The translations under genes were made by a program, and so were the position numbers. 64,000 nt of DNA from Cryptococcus deneoformans JEC21 (lineage: Eukaryota; Basidiomycota; Tremellomycetes; Tremellales; Cryptococcaceae). Location of the stretch: positions 1,208,801 to 1,272,800 of the forward strand of contig NC_006691.1 of NCBI RefSeq assembly GCF_000091045.1, given 5' to 3'. Below the pieces are notes generated by a model. That model was not told where the DNA came from. It did not search any database and was given only the letters and a program-made list of their open reading frames with translations. How positions within the stretch are numbered: the first letter of the stretch is position 1; every line of letters begins with the position of its first letter. Positions 37,729 through 48,700 of the stretch are shown piece after piece.

Positions 37729-38261
37729 ATGTCGGACCTTACCTACCACAACTACAAGGGCTACGGTGAGAAAGCCGTCAAGTCGCACTATTACTCCCAA
37801 GCTGTCGAGTGGGCGATACCATACACTGTGCTGGTCAAGGTATGTAGATCTCAAAAGCCGGTAACCAGTGGTAACTTACAAATTCACAAAAAGGTGGCTG
37901 GGATCCCAACGCTTTCGAATTCGATAAGGAAATGAATGCCCAGATTGATCAAGCTTTCAAGATCGTCGAGCTTGCTTTGACTACAGCTGGCGGGAAAGGC
38001 TGGGAACAGCTGAGGCGGCTACTGCTTCACTCGACTTCTCGACATAATGATGATCAAAGCTGATGATGCTACAAGGTGTTCCGTGTCACGCATCATGTTC
38101 CAATCAACAACGAAGCCCTCGACGTCATGGTTCGAGATTTTCGCAAATGCGTGCCAGATCACCAGCCCCTGTGGAATTGCGTTGGCATCATCCGGCAAGG
38201 AGAAGATGATACGCGGATTGAAATTGAAGTGCAGGCCTACGACTCAGTCAAAAAGGAATGA
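37729..38261 (+). pseudogene. RidA/YjgF/Mmf1 family pseudogene
   Basis: RidA proteins hydrolyse reactive enamine/imine intermediates. The decayed copy begins MSDLTYHNYKGYGEKAVKSH at 37729. After YYSQAV one base is missing near 37806; the expected VGDTIHCAGQ is found in the next frame (GTGGGCGATACC onward). Intron 1 (GTATGT to AAAAAG) is intact and leads to GGWDPNAFEFDKEMNAQIDQ and LALTTAGGKGWEQ. The next donor reads CTGAGG where GTGAGG is expected (38010-38011), so intron 2 cannot be spliced normally. The last exon (FRVTHHVPINNEALDVMV, then QPLWNCVGI and IEIEVQAYD) is well preserved up to a stop at 38261. Two independent lesions in an otherwise clear gene mark it as a pseudogene, probably a paralogue of an active copy elsewhere. 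Confidence 0.88.
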
Positions 38262-38427
38262 AGCTATATATGGCCTCATGGGAGAGATATCAGAGAGCGG
38301 GGTAAACCTGAAACTTGATGCATGGTGTAAATGAGTCGGTGCAGAGGTAATAATGAACGGAGATGCTACAAATGCGATAACGAAATGCTCAACAGGGTGG
38401 TTATATCGAAGTTACAACAGGCGTCTT

Positions 38428-41047
38428 TTAATCAAGGTCTATCATGTCGTCATCTCCGTCGCGATTGAGGAGTGGTCTAGGAAGACGGATCTTCGGGACA
38501 TGCGGCTGTTTTCCGATGTTTAACAGATCCACATTTACCTTGCCATTATCCTTGTTCCGTCCGGCAGTTGTAAGAGTATCGATATGTCGGGGCTGCGAAG
38601 GGTTTGAGGTGTCCTGCAACAATGGGGTGCTTTGTCCTTTTGGTGGTAGTGTTTTGGCAGCGAGCTTTCCTTCTTTTAGGCGCTTGGCAGCACGCTCCAT
38701 ACGGCACCCTGTACTCAATTCCTCGAGAGTTGCAATGGTTCCCAGCTGTATAACGTTATCAGCCAAATGAATTTCGGACGAGCGTCTGGATGATGCGCTT
38801 ACCCGCTTCTGGCCCTCCTCTTTACTAAACTGCCCTTTCTTCGCCGACGGATCATATCCAATCCTCTTGATTGCCTCCGCCGAAAACACAGGCTTTCTTT
38901 CCTGCTCATCTTCATCCTCCTCTGACGAGCTCTCCTCTTTCTTGTGTTTCCGCTTCAAAGCCTCCAGATACATCCCCCCCGTCGTTCCTCCACCTGTTCC
39001 CCTTTCCCTTTCATACAGCATCTGAAACTCCTTCTCTGCCTCCTTCTTCTCTTGTCTCCTCTTCTTCTTTTCCGCACGACTCCTGCCAATCCGGCCGGCA
39101 ATGTTTTCGTCACCGAATGGGCCAGTGTTAATTACGCCTCCGCCGACAATGTATGTTGCGCCTCCACCGCCGTTGTCAGGGCCACGTGGAGTGGGTCTCG
39201 CACCTGCAGGTGGTAGAAGGCCTTTCCTATTGCCTAATTTCGCACTTCGCGTGCCATTGACTAATGCAAAAGAATTGGTACTGTATGCCGGCAGTTAGTC
39301 TACCATGCGAGTTCCCAGCGGTAAATTGAATCCAACATACCTAGCTGTGAACTCGCCTCTGCCCGATTTGTTCTTCCTGACAGCAGCATGAACATGATAT
39401 TCGCAAATCGGATTCTGTCGCCTAATATAAAAGTCAGTCTATCCACCGAAATCTGAGGCATCACCCACAGATCAACCCAAGATTTGCATCGGTTTCCATC
39501 CCTTTGGACTGCCGTGCAGTGCCCTAGGTCTCGCGCTTGGCCGATGACAACAATCGAATCATCAGAGACGGGATTCAAACCCAAAGGAAACTCCATAGGA
39601 TGCGGTTTGGCATGTTGGCCCTAGATTTAGATCAATTCCATACGTCAGATACAAGGTAAACGAACGCACATACCTTGAGATTACGCCAGATGCGAGGGTT
39701 TAATATGGCAATCACGCTGCCCTCACCCAGGTTGCACCACTTTTCGTAAGCGCCTCCCGAACCTCCTCGATACGATTTGGTCACCTCGCCATTCCCGTGC
39801 TCTACACGTACAAAATGGTCAGCTTCAAAAAGTAACAGATGAAGGAGGGCGTCGCCAGTGGGAGTGGAAGCATTGTTGCTGCGGTGAGGCATGGCGCAGA
39901 GTGTGAAGTTGATATATTTTCGAGGTTCACGATGCTTTTTCCAGTCATCTTTGTTTGAATTTTCTTTGACCTTCTTTTTCTTCGTAATCTTCGGTCTTTC
40001 AGAAGACCTTCCTTTTTCGCCAATCAGTTCCTTAATATCACCACTGCCCTCCCCGTCCTGATCATCAGAGTCGGAATAACCCGCCTCATCCTCGCTATCG
40101 TCATTATCACTATCATTATTATTATCTTCCCGATCACTTCCCACCCGTTTCTCCTTCATGCCGCTAATCCTGATTGGGCCTCTTTGTGCGACTACTGCTA
40201 TGGTGACCCATTCATCGTCGACTGGAACGTCATATGACGTTCCATCACGAGAAAGGCGGACAACAGAGTACAATTTTGACGGAGGTAGATAATATCGGCC
40301 TGTCAGGAATTCCTGAAGATCTGCATGAGGCATGACACGTTTTCTAAAGAGGCGACTTAGCTTACGAAAAACATCACTGACTCGCTTTGACTTACTTTAG
40401 ACGGATGTTTGAGTTTGGTTCCACGCTGAGCCACTCATCTTGGCCTTCAGGATCCGGTCCAAACTGCTTCGGTCCTAGCTCCAGTTCCTCAATGATTGTG
40501 CTATCTTCTTCATCTCTTCTAATCACCGGTTTCTTATCTTCTACCTCTAGCGAAGGACTCCGAGATTGTTCGCATTTTAACTTGTCAGGACGACATGACG
40601 AAGGCTTTGAACTTAGACGTGAACTGTTGCTCGCAGACGCTGAGGAAGAGGCTGAAGTTTGTCGAGAGGATTTTACATAATTTGAACGCTGCTTGAGAGC
40701 GGCCATCTTGGCGGCCATGGTAGACGGTACGATAGGTAACGGTTGTAGCTCTTGGGCCGGCTTTCGCTCACGTGGAAGAAGAGATGAGGCGGAGACGAAT
40801 TTGGGTTGAGAAGGTGCTTGAAAAAGAGAATCAGACTTCTTTCGCTCTGTGATCATTTGTCAGTTATTTAGCTAGCGGAAGGTGTCCTCTTACCATTCTT
40901 CGTAGGCGTGGCTTGGACAAGAACATGTGCTTCCTCTTGCTCTAGAGCAAGTCGCTCTTTTTCTTTCATCGCCGCCTTCTCCGCCTTCTTCGCCATCAAC
41001 TTGGCTATCTTGGCATCGATAGCAGCAATATCTTCGTCTTCGTCCAT
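38428..41047 (-). CDS. MCM10: Mcm10 DNA replication initiation factor
   Basis: Mcm10 binds Mcm2-7 and DNA and activates the CMG helicase. Exons (minus) are 41047-40894, 40846-40396, 40343-39674, 39620-39469, 39421-39341, 39280-38803 and 38745-38428, giving 767 residues. The N-terminus is a charged coiled coil (AAIDAKIAKLMAKKAEKAA). The OB-fold includes EWVTIAVVAQRGPIR, YINFTLC and LFEADHFVRVEHG, with an acidic insert in the middle. The zinc finger follows directly: GHCTAVQRDGNRCKSWVDLR then ICEYH, a CCCH set near residues 457-486, which is the Mcm10 signature. The C-terminal part is basic, with KKKRRQEKKEAEKEF and EAIKRIGYDPS, a short motif that recurs in Mcm10 proteins. The order OB-fold plus CCCH finger makes the assignment firm. 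A tRNA-Arg gene lies 150 bp upstream. Confidence 0.93.
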
Positions 41048-41196
41048 ATTGAACCTCGGAGAGAATTAGAGGAGAAGGGGAAAAGTTGCGCAAGGGAAAT
41101 CAAAATGGTGATACAACAAGTGGAGTAAAAATGAAAACGCGCGACGCGTCCGCTTGTTGAGGAAAGCCTTCGGCAAAAAAAAAGCAAAAAATAACG

Positions 41197-41286
41197 AAGG
41201 CTCGACGGGATTTGAACCCGCGACCGCTAGATAAACTCCAGTTCACGACCTCGAAGTCTAGAATGCTACCACTGCAACACAAGCCC
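41197..41286 (-). tRNA. tRNA-Arg (anticodon TCG) with 18-nt intron, copy 1
   Basis: On the minus strand the acceptor GGGCTTG pairs with CGAGCCT, with a G-U at the first pair. The D arm contains AGTGGTAGCA. The anticodon stem is CTAGA/TCTAG with loop CT-TCG-A, then an 18-nt intron. The variable loop is CGGTC and the T arm is GCGGG-TTCAAAT-CCCGT. The 90 bases are identical to the gene at 62180-62269. A run of T follows in the direction of transcription (TTATTTTTTGCTTTTTTTTT). The tRNA call is firm; the isotype rests on placing the anticodon by stem geometry, and the discriminator T is unusual for Arg. Confidence 0.88.
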
Positions 41287-41534
41287 AGGTTGATACTCTG
41301 TTGATACTGGACATAGTCAGGTTCTACTTTCAAAAATACTTATATTTTGCCATCAGCTTCCGGTTCTAACGCATATATTATCAGTCCTTCGTTCTTTTTC
41401 CTTTCTTTTCAAAACACTCAGCCCCCACGAGCATTCACCATTCCATATCATTTGCCATTTATTCTCAATATTCTATCAGGTTCTCCGAGCAGTCCTCTCG
41501 CAACTAAAACGCCATCGCTAAAGAGACCGGCACG

Positions 41535-42162
41535 ATGCCAACTAGGGTGATTCCTGGGGTAACAATGGTTGACGACGGTCCATCAGTGGTTGTTCCGCCC
41601 ATCAACTTCTCGCTTGTTGCTCCAGGCATATACCGTTCAGGACATCCCAACCGCAAAAACTTCCCTTTTCTCAAAAGGCTCAACCTCAAGGGCATCATCT
41701 ATGTCGAAGGATCTGATCCTTACCGGCAAGACTCGCTCGACTTCGTTCAGTCGCAAAATCTCGAACTGTACCGCTTTGACTTCAGCAATGAATCCGACTT
41801 GTACACCCCAGAAGGACAGGAACGCATGGAGGCTCTACTGAAGGTCCTGTTGGACAAGAGAAATTATCCTCTGCTGGTCCATGATGATACTGGCAAAGGA
41901 AGTTGCACTCTAGTGTGCGCTTTGATCAGGAGGTTTCAGTCTTGGAGTCTGACGGGCCTCTTTGCGGAGGGAGATATGTTTGCTGGTCCCGCAGGAGGAG
42001 CGGAAGGTGTTGGACTAGGAGAGACTGGGATGGAGGTGCGTCTTGCGTCTATGTGACTTGGATCGTGTATTGATTGTAAGGCTTCGACAGTTCATTGCCG
42101 CATTTCAACCAAAGCTGGTGGCTTACGACCGCACATGGCGACCAGATTGGGCTGATTACTGA
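41535..42162 (+). CDS. Siw14/Oca-type dual-specificity phosphatase fold, catalytically degenerate
   Basis: Exons 41535-42035 and 42091-42162 encode 190 residues, the usual size for this family of plant- and fungal-type phosphatases (Siw14 and Oca1-6 in yeast). Conserved landmarks are PPINFSLVAPGIYRSGHPN, FPFLKRLNLKGIIYV and the C-terminal YDRTWRPDWADY. The signature loop, normally H-C-x5-R, reads H116-D-D-T-G-K-G-S-C: Asp117 replaces the nucleophilic Cys and Ser123 the Arg. The protein therefore should not hydrolyse phosphate by the usual route and may act as a binding or scaffold member, as proposed for some Oca proteins. A glycine-rich insert (GPAGGAEGVGLGETG) precedes the last exon. The intron is 55 nt. 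Confidence 0.88.
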
Positions 42163-42564
42163 GTCCGAGTCCACACTATCTGTAAAACTTTTCTATGCCA
42201 TAAAGGAGCCAAATTGACCTATCTTTCGTACATTATCTTCTTGTTGACAAAGATTGACGACCATCTGTAACGCACCAAAATCATCGTTTAGGTACAGTCC
42301 TTTGAGAGCGAACTCTGTCACGCGAGAGGTCTACATGTGTCACCTCCAGCAATCTTCTCGGTGCCCTATCATACACCGTCAAAGGATGTCTAGATGTCAA
42401 ACGTTTCTATTTGTGATCGCGCTCTGCCATTCGGCTATACGAAAAGCAAAGCAGACGTCAAACAACTCCATTATGATACATATCCGACTCGGTCCTCATG
42501 TTCTGCATACCAAAGGCTGCAACATCATCTCTGTGCACCAACGTACCGTGAAAGGGCGCTCCTT
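42163..42564. other. Spacer upstream of the unknown gene at 42565
   Basis: 400 bp between two plus-strand genes. The downstream frame is open back to 42394, so part of this could be coding if an earlier ATG is used. Nothing else was seen. Confidence 0.4.
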
Positions 42565-43722
42565 ATGATGGTAGTATCTCAAGACTCTCAAAATTTAGCG
42601 GCTTCGCTTCCCCCTGATCACCCGTTTGCCGCCCCCTTCAACATTGTGACTCGCCCCGTTGGGCGTCCATCTCATCCTTCTCCCCATCATTCGCACACGA
42701 AATCTCACCCAGGTCCTAACTTCCGGTCTCCTTATCCTCATCTTAAAGTTGACACATCTCTGCCTGCCTCCAAACCCTTACAAATACATCAGCCGCTGGC
42801 TTTCAACCATCCGAATCTTTCGCTATTTTGCAGAACAGCTCCGGTCGCAGCGCCTTCATATATCCTCCAGCAGCAGCATGCGACAGAACAAACTAGGAGG
42901 ACGCACATGCATCGAGAAACGTTCATCGTCTGTGGATCAGACACACCTCTTAGTCCCGAACAACCGCTCTTCGCACGACATATCCCACAATCTGTTGATA
43001 CAGTCGAATTTAGTAAAGGCCACGCTCGCCGATTAAGCGACAAGCTTAAGCATCTATTCTTAACGGTGCGCAGAAAGACGTCAAATGACGAAGAGTTGGA
43101 GGGGATGAAAACATCGGAAGGTTTAATACAAGCGAAGCTGACAGGCGAGAGTACTTTGCGGCGTCAACAAATCGACTATACTTTATCTACCAAAATCAAT
43201 ATCAATCTAGAAATGCCTCCTATCAGACCTCGCCGTTCTCCAGGAACAGCATCTTTCTCGGTCAGTCGCGGTTTATCATACCAGCGGTCAGGAGCGTCCG
43301 TCTCCTCTACTACTTTTCGATCCTCTTCCAAATCTTCTCTTTTGGATGCAAGTCCCCAATGGGCGAATAGGGCTTGGAGGTTTCCAATACCGCTCAATGC
43401 TGTTATGCAAAGCTCAATCACCCTAGAAAAAGATGGACAAGGGCAGGTCAGCCAGTTTTCTGATCCGTCATCTTCAAGTTCAAATGGATCAGATGATTCG
43501 GCGATGCCCAAATCTAAAAGGCGCTCGACAGCCAGTCCCTTATCAGATGAATCGTCGGAATTGGACCCGACAATGCATGACAAGGCCTGCTGCTATAGAC
43601 ATGGTGCAGGAGACTTTTGGGACCAATGGACAATGTGTTCATTCACTGGTGAAGATTTTAGGAGGGAAAAGATTTCGCTAAGACGCGTGAAAAGTCTACC
43701 GGAGATGATTTGGAGATTGTAA
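42565..43722 (+). CDS. Hypothetical disordered protein, about 385 residues
   Basis: This is a single-exon open frame. I prefer the ATG pair at 42565 (MMVVSQDSQ); an in-frame ATG at 42394 adds 57 residues. The sequence is rich in His, Pro and Ser at the start (SHPSPHHSHTKSHPG). It has a basic patch GHARRLSDKLKHLFLTVRRK in the middle and Ser-rich acidic segments later (SDPSSSSSNGSDDSAMPKSK). The C-terminal block is more conserved-looking, with Cys, His and Trp (DKACCYRHGAGDFWDQWTMC) ending in a basic RREKISLRRVKSLPEMIWRL. No known domain was recognised. The last 50 residues are the best place to look for homology. No introns are needed. Confidence 0.65.
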   Translation: MMVVSQDSQNLAASLPPDHPFAAPFNIVTRPVGRPSHPSPHHSHTKSHPGPNFRSPYPHLKVDTSLPASKPLQIHQPLAFNHPNLSLFCRTAPVAAPSYILQQQHATEQTRRTHMHRETFIVCGSDTPLSPEQPLFARHIPQSVDTVEFSKGHARRLSDKLKHLFLTVRRKTSNDEELEGMKTSEGLIQAKLTGESTLRRQQIDYTLSTKININLEMPPIRPRRSPGTASFSVSRGLSYQRSGASVSSTTFRSSSKSSLLDASPQWANRAWRFPIPLNAVMQSSITLEKDGQGQVSQFSDPSSSSSNGSDDSAMPKSKRRSTASPLSDESSELDPTMHDKACCYRHGAGDFWDQWTMCSFTGEDFRREKISLRRVKSLPEMIWRL

Positions 43723-43984
43723 CGTGGCTCGGCAAGTTGTTAGCAGTCTTTTTGTTTGTGTAATGCAGATCTATTTTGTATGCTGACATATTTGAAGTCC
43801 TTTTTACGTCCGTTCTTGACTCTTACCGGTGGTGTTGCAAAACTGTATTTCAATATTTGTCATAGTCCGACAGGATATGTTCCGGGTTAAACGATCTGTC
43901 ACTGATTAGGGGGGATAATAGGACAAGCTTACACCAATAATGACGGGAAGAGTGCTTTCCCCCTTACCTTTCAACAAACATCAT
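43723..43984. other. Spacer
   Basis: This is 3' flank of the preceding gene. No gene seen. Confidence 0.3.
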
Positions 43985-44502
43985 GTTTATTTTTACGCCA
44001 ATTGCTCTCCATTGTTGCTACGCCCAAGTTCTGCCACCACTTAATCTACGACTATAGTGATAATCACTGTACTTGGTTACTATGTCTGGCTGACATCTAA
44101 ACCCTGCAGCTACCGTGCCAATACTTCCTGCAACCACTTTTGCGTCGATACCCAGCGGCAGCCTATTAGGGAATGGAATTGCCTTCGAAATGTATGACTT
44201 TTCAATTGTCGCGCCTCTTCTACCTTACCCCGCTTTCAGGGTGTTTTCAAATCAGCTAGCATGTCAGTGTCAATGTCAATTTCGTTGTAAATGTTGATGT
44301 TAATGTCAATAGTACTTTTGCTGGTCTTGATGATGGTCTGCGTGCGGCCTTCACAAGCGTGGGGATGATCACCGGTACCGCTGGCATGTTGCTGGTGAAT
44401 ACGGTTCCGGCACTCGGGGGAACTTCAATCACTAAACCAAACGTCATGCGCGGGGTTATCAGGCGAAAAGAGAAGTCATTAAGCCCTCAGAAGCTGTACT
44501 AA
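43985..44502 (+). CDS. Possible small secreted protein with Val-Asn repeat (weak model)
   Basis: A three-exon model, 43985-44058, 44110-44191 and 44260-44502, joins in phase to 132 residues. Introns are 51 and 68 nt; the first has GGCTGAC before its acceptor. The N-terminus (MFIFTPIALHCCYAQVLPP) is hydrophobic and could be a signal peptide. The second exon has clustered Cys (NTSCNHFCVD, EWNCLRN). The third opens with an alternating Val-Asn run (VSVNVNFVVNVDVNVN) encoded by near-repeats of GTCAAT. It continues through GMITGTAGMLLVNTVPALGG to a basic tail. I do not recognise a family. The agreement of splice signals and frame is suggestive, but choices were free enough for this to be chance. 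Confidence 0.3.
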
Positions 44503-44900
44503 ATTCTTCGACGACTAACAGCTAATCCTGCCAGTCAAAGGAAAGATTATTATGGTGAATATAATGGATGCGGTGTACTATTATAAACAATCCAAATTGT
44601 GAGCATATGGGATACATCTACCATCCCCCCTTTGGGCAGCAGCCACGTTTTTCGCCTTCGTTGTCCCTCATTAGCTATCATCGACCTAACAGCTATGTCG
44701 TCTTCCACTGTACCAGTATTGTACAGTGCTCAGTCAAGCCTGGCATCCTTTTCTCGAGTATAACGGGTTCCGAGAACTCAACAGATAGAAGCAGTTATGC
44801 CATCGGCAAACGATATCTTCTCCTTACTACCCATCCATTAGAGAGTGCTCTTCCCTTGTTTGATGGAAGAGGTTGGGTCACATGACGGGTTCGGGCCTGT
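44503..44900. other. Spacer in the gene-poor tract
   Basis: About 400 bp with a single plus-strand open frame (44568-44885) that lacks any family feature and has no clear splice context. Possibly leader of the relic that follows. Confidence 0.3.
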
Positions 44901-45357
44901 ATGGATGCGGCGCTGTTTTACGCTGAAATCTCCAACGAACAGACTGCTCTTAGCACCCAAACAGCCAACGAGTTCCTCAGGGACTGGGCTTCAATTGGTA
45001 AAGAGGAAATGAGCTCCTCTATATCACAGCTGGGAGACAAAATGGAAGAAAAACACTGGCTCAAGAAGCCTGGTGGGGACGACCCCGTCTGTGTTTGGAA
45101 AGTCCACGAACGACTACGTCACCGGCGTCCTACTAGATTATAACAGCCGAGCCGCTCAAGAGGCATACGAGAAGTCCAGCCAGCAAGACCTTTTCACATA
45201 CGAGGTCCTTCCACATGGCGAATACGCTGAGCAAGGGGGCGAGCATAATCCAATTCATTTATCACTCGATCCGATCGAATACAAGACTCAACTTGATTTC
45301 GCCACTAATGATTACAAAGTATTCACAAAATCGGAGAACTTGCCTCCCAACACTTAA
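44901..45357 (+). pseudogene. Frameshifted hypothetical relic
   Basis: Two overlapping plus-strand frames both look coding but are offset by one base. The first (44901-45143) reads FYAEISNEQTALSTQTANEF and EEMSSSISQLGDKMEEKHW. The second is good from about 45105 to 45357 and reads TNDYVTGVLLDYNSRAAQEA, DLFTYEVLPHGEY and LDFATNDYKVFTKSENLPP. No splice donor and acceptor of reasonable spacing can join them, so a one-base indel near 45100 is the simplest account. The product would be an acidic protein of about 150 residues. No family recognised. An assembly error is the alternative. Confidence 0.35.
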
Positions 45358-45757
45358 CTTCCATTATCTTTGTAACGGAAATGAACGAAGTGACTGATAG
45401 TCGAATGGAATCATGAGAGGGAAGAGAGCATGACTGGGGGCCGTATTACAGTGTGCGTGACGACTCGAGCTTATTTGCAGGAATCATGATGAACATCCAT
45501 CTTCGCTTCTGCTTCGTTGTTGATTGGCCCACCCCGCTACGCTACTAAGAAAGACTCTAAGACCCTTCTAAGACTTTTCTATCATTATGGGCTACAGATT
45601 TGGGGCGGTCATTACATGCGATAAATTCTCATGTTTTGCTCAAGAGAGCACAAACAATCTTTGTGGTTTTTAGTATAACGAATCTTCAGAAACGCATGCA
45701 TGGAAAATGGATATCAATTACACTTTTCACTTCAGATTTCAAATAAAAAACACATCT
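45358..45757. other. Spacer downstream of BRR2
   Basis: 400 bp of 3' flanking sequence; no gene found. Confidence 0.35.
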
Positions 45758-48700
45758 CTAATTATCCACCTCCATCTCCTCCTCTGATGACTCCTCGTCA
45801 GAGCTCTCTCCTTCCACTACCTTAAGAGTCTCGATATCAAAGTCCTGGTCCGCTCCAGCATAGCTATCACAGATCAAGAACAGCTTCAAATTCCACTCTC
45901 CCTCGGGGAGCGTGAATTCGAGCTTAGTCTTGAGTGTCGCCTTAACAGTGACCTTCTTGATGGCGTACAACGACTTGGTCTTTTCGTCACCCACCACGAG
46001 CCACCATGAGACCATCTTCTTATGAGGGAAGTGTGGTGCATCGGCCACTTGGTCTTCAGGATTGCCTTCGTCAGCTTCGCGATCGAGAGTAATATTGAGC
46101 ACGACAGGGTCGGAAGAGGTAAGAGAAGAGGCGTCTTCGACGTCGTAAGAAACCTCAATATTAGGATAAGAGTTGACGAACTTGGCAACCCGCGCACTGT
46201 AATTCCATTAGTGACTTATTTCTAGATTTTGGAAAAAGAAGAAAACGTACAGCTGCCTGTCACTCATCCTCAACAAATCATTCCTTTCATCATCTTCCAA
46301 CTCCATAATGTCATACACGGAGTCCAAACCCTTGGCCTTGAACCTCCCAAGGACGTCGGCGTCAAAGTAGGGCACCTGCTTCAAAGGCGAATCCCTATCC
46401 CATATTGCCTGCACACACATCTGACTAAGATCCATCGCACCCAAACATCCAAGCAAACTCTTGCTGGACATAACATCTACAGCGGCTGAAAGAAGACCGG
46501 TTACCTTGCCAAGAATGGTAGACTGATCGATAGCCAAGTCGGGAGGAAGGGTCGTGCGGCTGAAATGAGCTTGAAGCAGAAGGAAAGTCTTGAAGTAGGG
46601 TGAGTTGTAATCCACTTTAGCAACCTTGACGGGCACACGGTCGTAAATCCTCTCAAGAAGAGTGTCTTCATGGTGCCTGATCGGAACGGTCTCAAACTCA
46701 TGCGCTGAAGAGACAATTTCAAGCAAGCCCTTGAGTTTGGTAGTTTCCTTGATGGATTGAGAGAAAATTTCGACGGTGATGTATGAGATGTAGTAAAAGG
46801 ATGCAATCATACCCAAATTGTTGGGAAGCGTGTCCATATCATCTTGGATGATGATGCAGTCCGAGTTGACCAAGTCATTCAAGGTGGTTTCGACAAGTTC
46901 AGAGAGGTATTCGCCAATGTGAGTAGGCGTGGTGCCCTGTAGGTTGTAAAACTGATTTTGTTATCAGCTATCGTTCTTTTAGTGACTCAGGATTAATACT
47001 CACCCCGGGGTTCTGCATTAACCTCCTGTAGAACCAGGTCCAAGTACACCAATCAACAGCATCCTGCTTATTCTCGATCGTCCTGGCTACAATCTCGGCG
47101 TTGAAATGATCATGCAAGTAGCTGGGCAAACTTGATTCGACAGGCAATGCCTCATTCAAAAACTTCTTGAAGAAGTCCTTTCGGGTCTGCTGACACATCA
47201 ACACGCAGCGAGAAGAGGTGTCAATCATTGGGCGACAGGCTCGGCCCATCATTTGGAGGATATCGGCGATGGCATAATCCACGTATCGGTGCTCCTGGCC
47301 ATCGAAGTATTGGACACCCATGATGATGACCATATAAGCAGTCGCAGGAAGACTCCAAGCGGTGCCCTAGCAAATTATTAGTTTAGTTCATGCTCAGTCG
47401 AAAAGAATCAATTCGAACTTACCTTAGATGCCACAAGCACCTTGATAGCTCCCTCCTCGAACAATGTAGTGACAATCTTTTTGTCCAACTTGCTCAGAGC
47501 CTCGTGATAATATCCAATACCGTACCTCAATGTCTCCTTCAAATCCTCGTCGCTCAACCTCTCCAAATGCGGCTCCAAATCTTCTCTCTCAACATTGAGG
47601 AATCGAGTCTCATCGTCATCCGCAAGGCAGTACGTAAGGATGTCGTTGGCAGTGAGCTTACATTGCTTGCGCGAGGCGACGAAGCAGATGGTAGGTCGGC
47701 CAGCAGAGTGTTCCACCATAGAAAGATAGGCGGGTTTGGCCATTGCAAGCATGAGAGAGGGGAAATGAGGCACGTTGAAAGACTGCAAATGCACCTCGAG
47801 AGGGAGAGGTCGAGCGGCGGGAGAAAAGTTGAACACGGTTTGGCTACCAGCTCCGATCCAATCACCCAAATCCCTAGCATTGCTTAAGCTCACACTGCAG
47901 GCTACGATTCTGGTGGTGATTCCCGTCTGCTGAGATACATATCTCGTTCTGGAAACAATCACTTCGTAGGTGGAACCCACATCACCGCCGATCAGTTGAA
48001 GCTCATCGGCGATCAGCAGCCCGATGTTCTGTACATCCTTCCTTGTCTTCCATCGTCGAGAAAGCAAATCCCATTGCGAAGGAGTACAGACGACAACATC
48101 CGCTTTTCGCAATAGCGCCAGATCGGCTGTTGATTCTCCGGTGAGGGCGACGATCACCTTCTCCAATCCCTCAAACTTGCTGGACCACTCCGCCACCCGA
48201 GTATCCACCATCTCCTGGTAAGGCTCAATGCACACCGCCCTTGGCACATCCTTGCCCTTCTTGCTCCAAAGCCTCAATAACGCAAACTCCGCACAAATAG
48301 TTTTTCCGCTTCCTGTAGGCGCACCGACAAAGACATTGTCGTCAGTAGTGAAAAGAGCTTGGAAGACTTGAGTTTGGATCTTATTGAAATGCTCGAAAGG
48401 ATAAAGAGATTCAAAAGCCTTGTTGTGAAGGGCTGTAATCGGCAAAGGTTGGAGTTCCAGCAAAGGAGTGTGAGGAGGGAATGGTTCGGGCCTGATCAAG
48501 TGAGCGAATGAGATGGGCAACTTGCTCTCCGCCTGTAACCACCTATCAGAAATGACAGACAGATAGTAGTTGGGAGGCACAGGCTCAGAGATGGGGACGG
48601 TGATGGTCACGTAATGCTCATCCTCCGCGAACCTTTCTCTTAAGATGAACTGGTCGTGATAAAGGACATTCTCGCCATCCACGTCCTCTACAATGATCCA

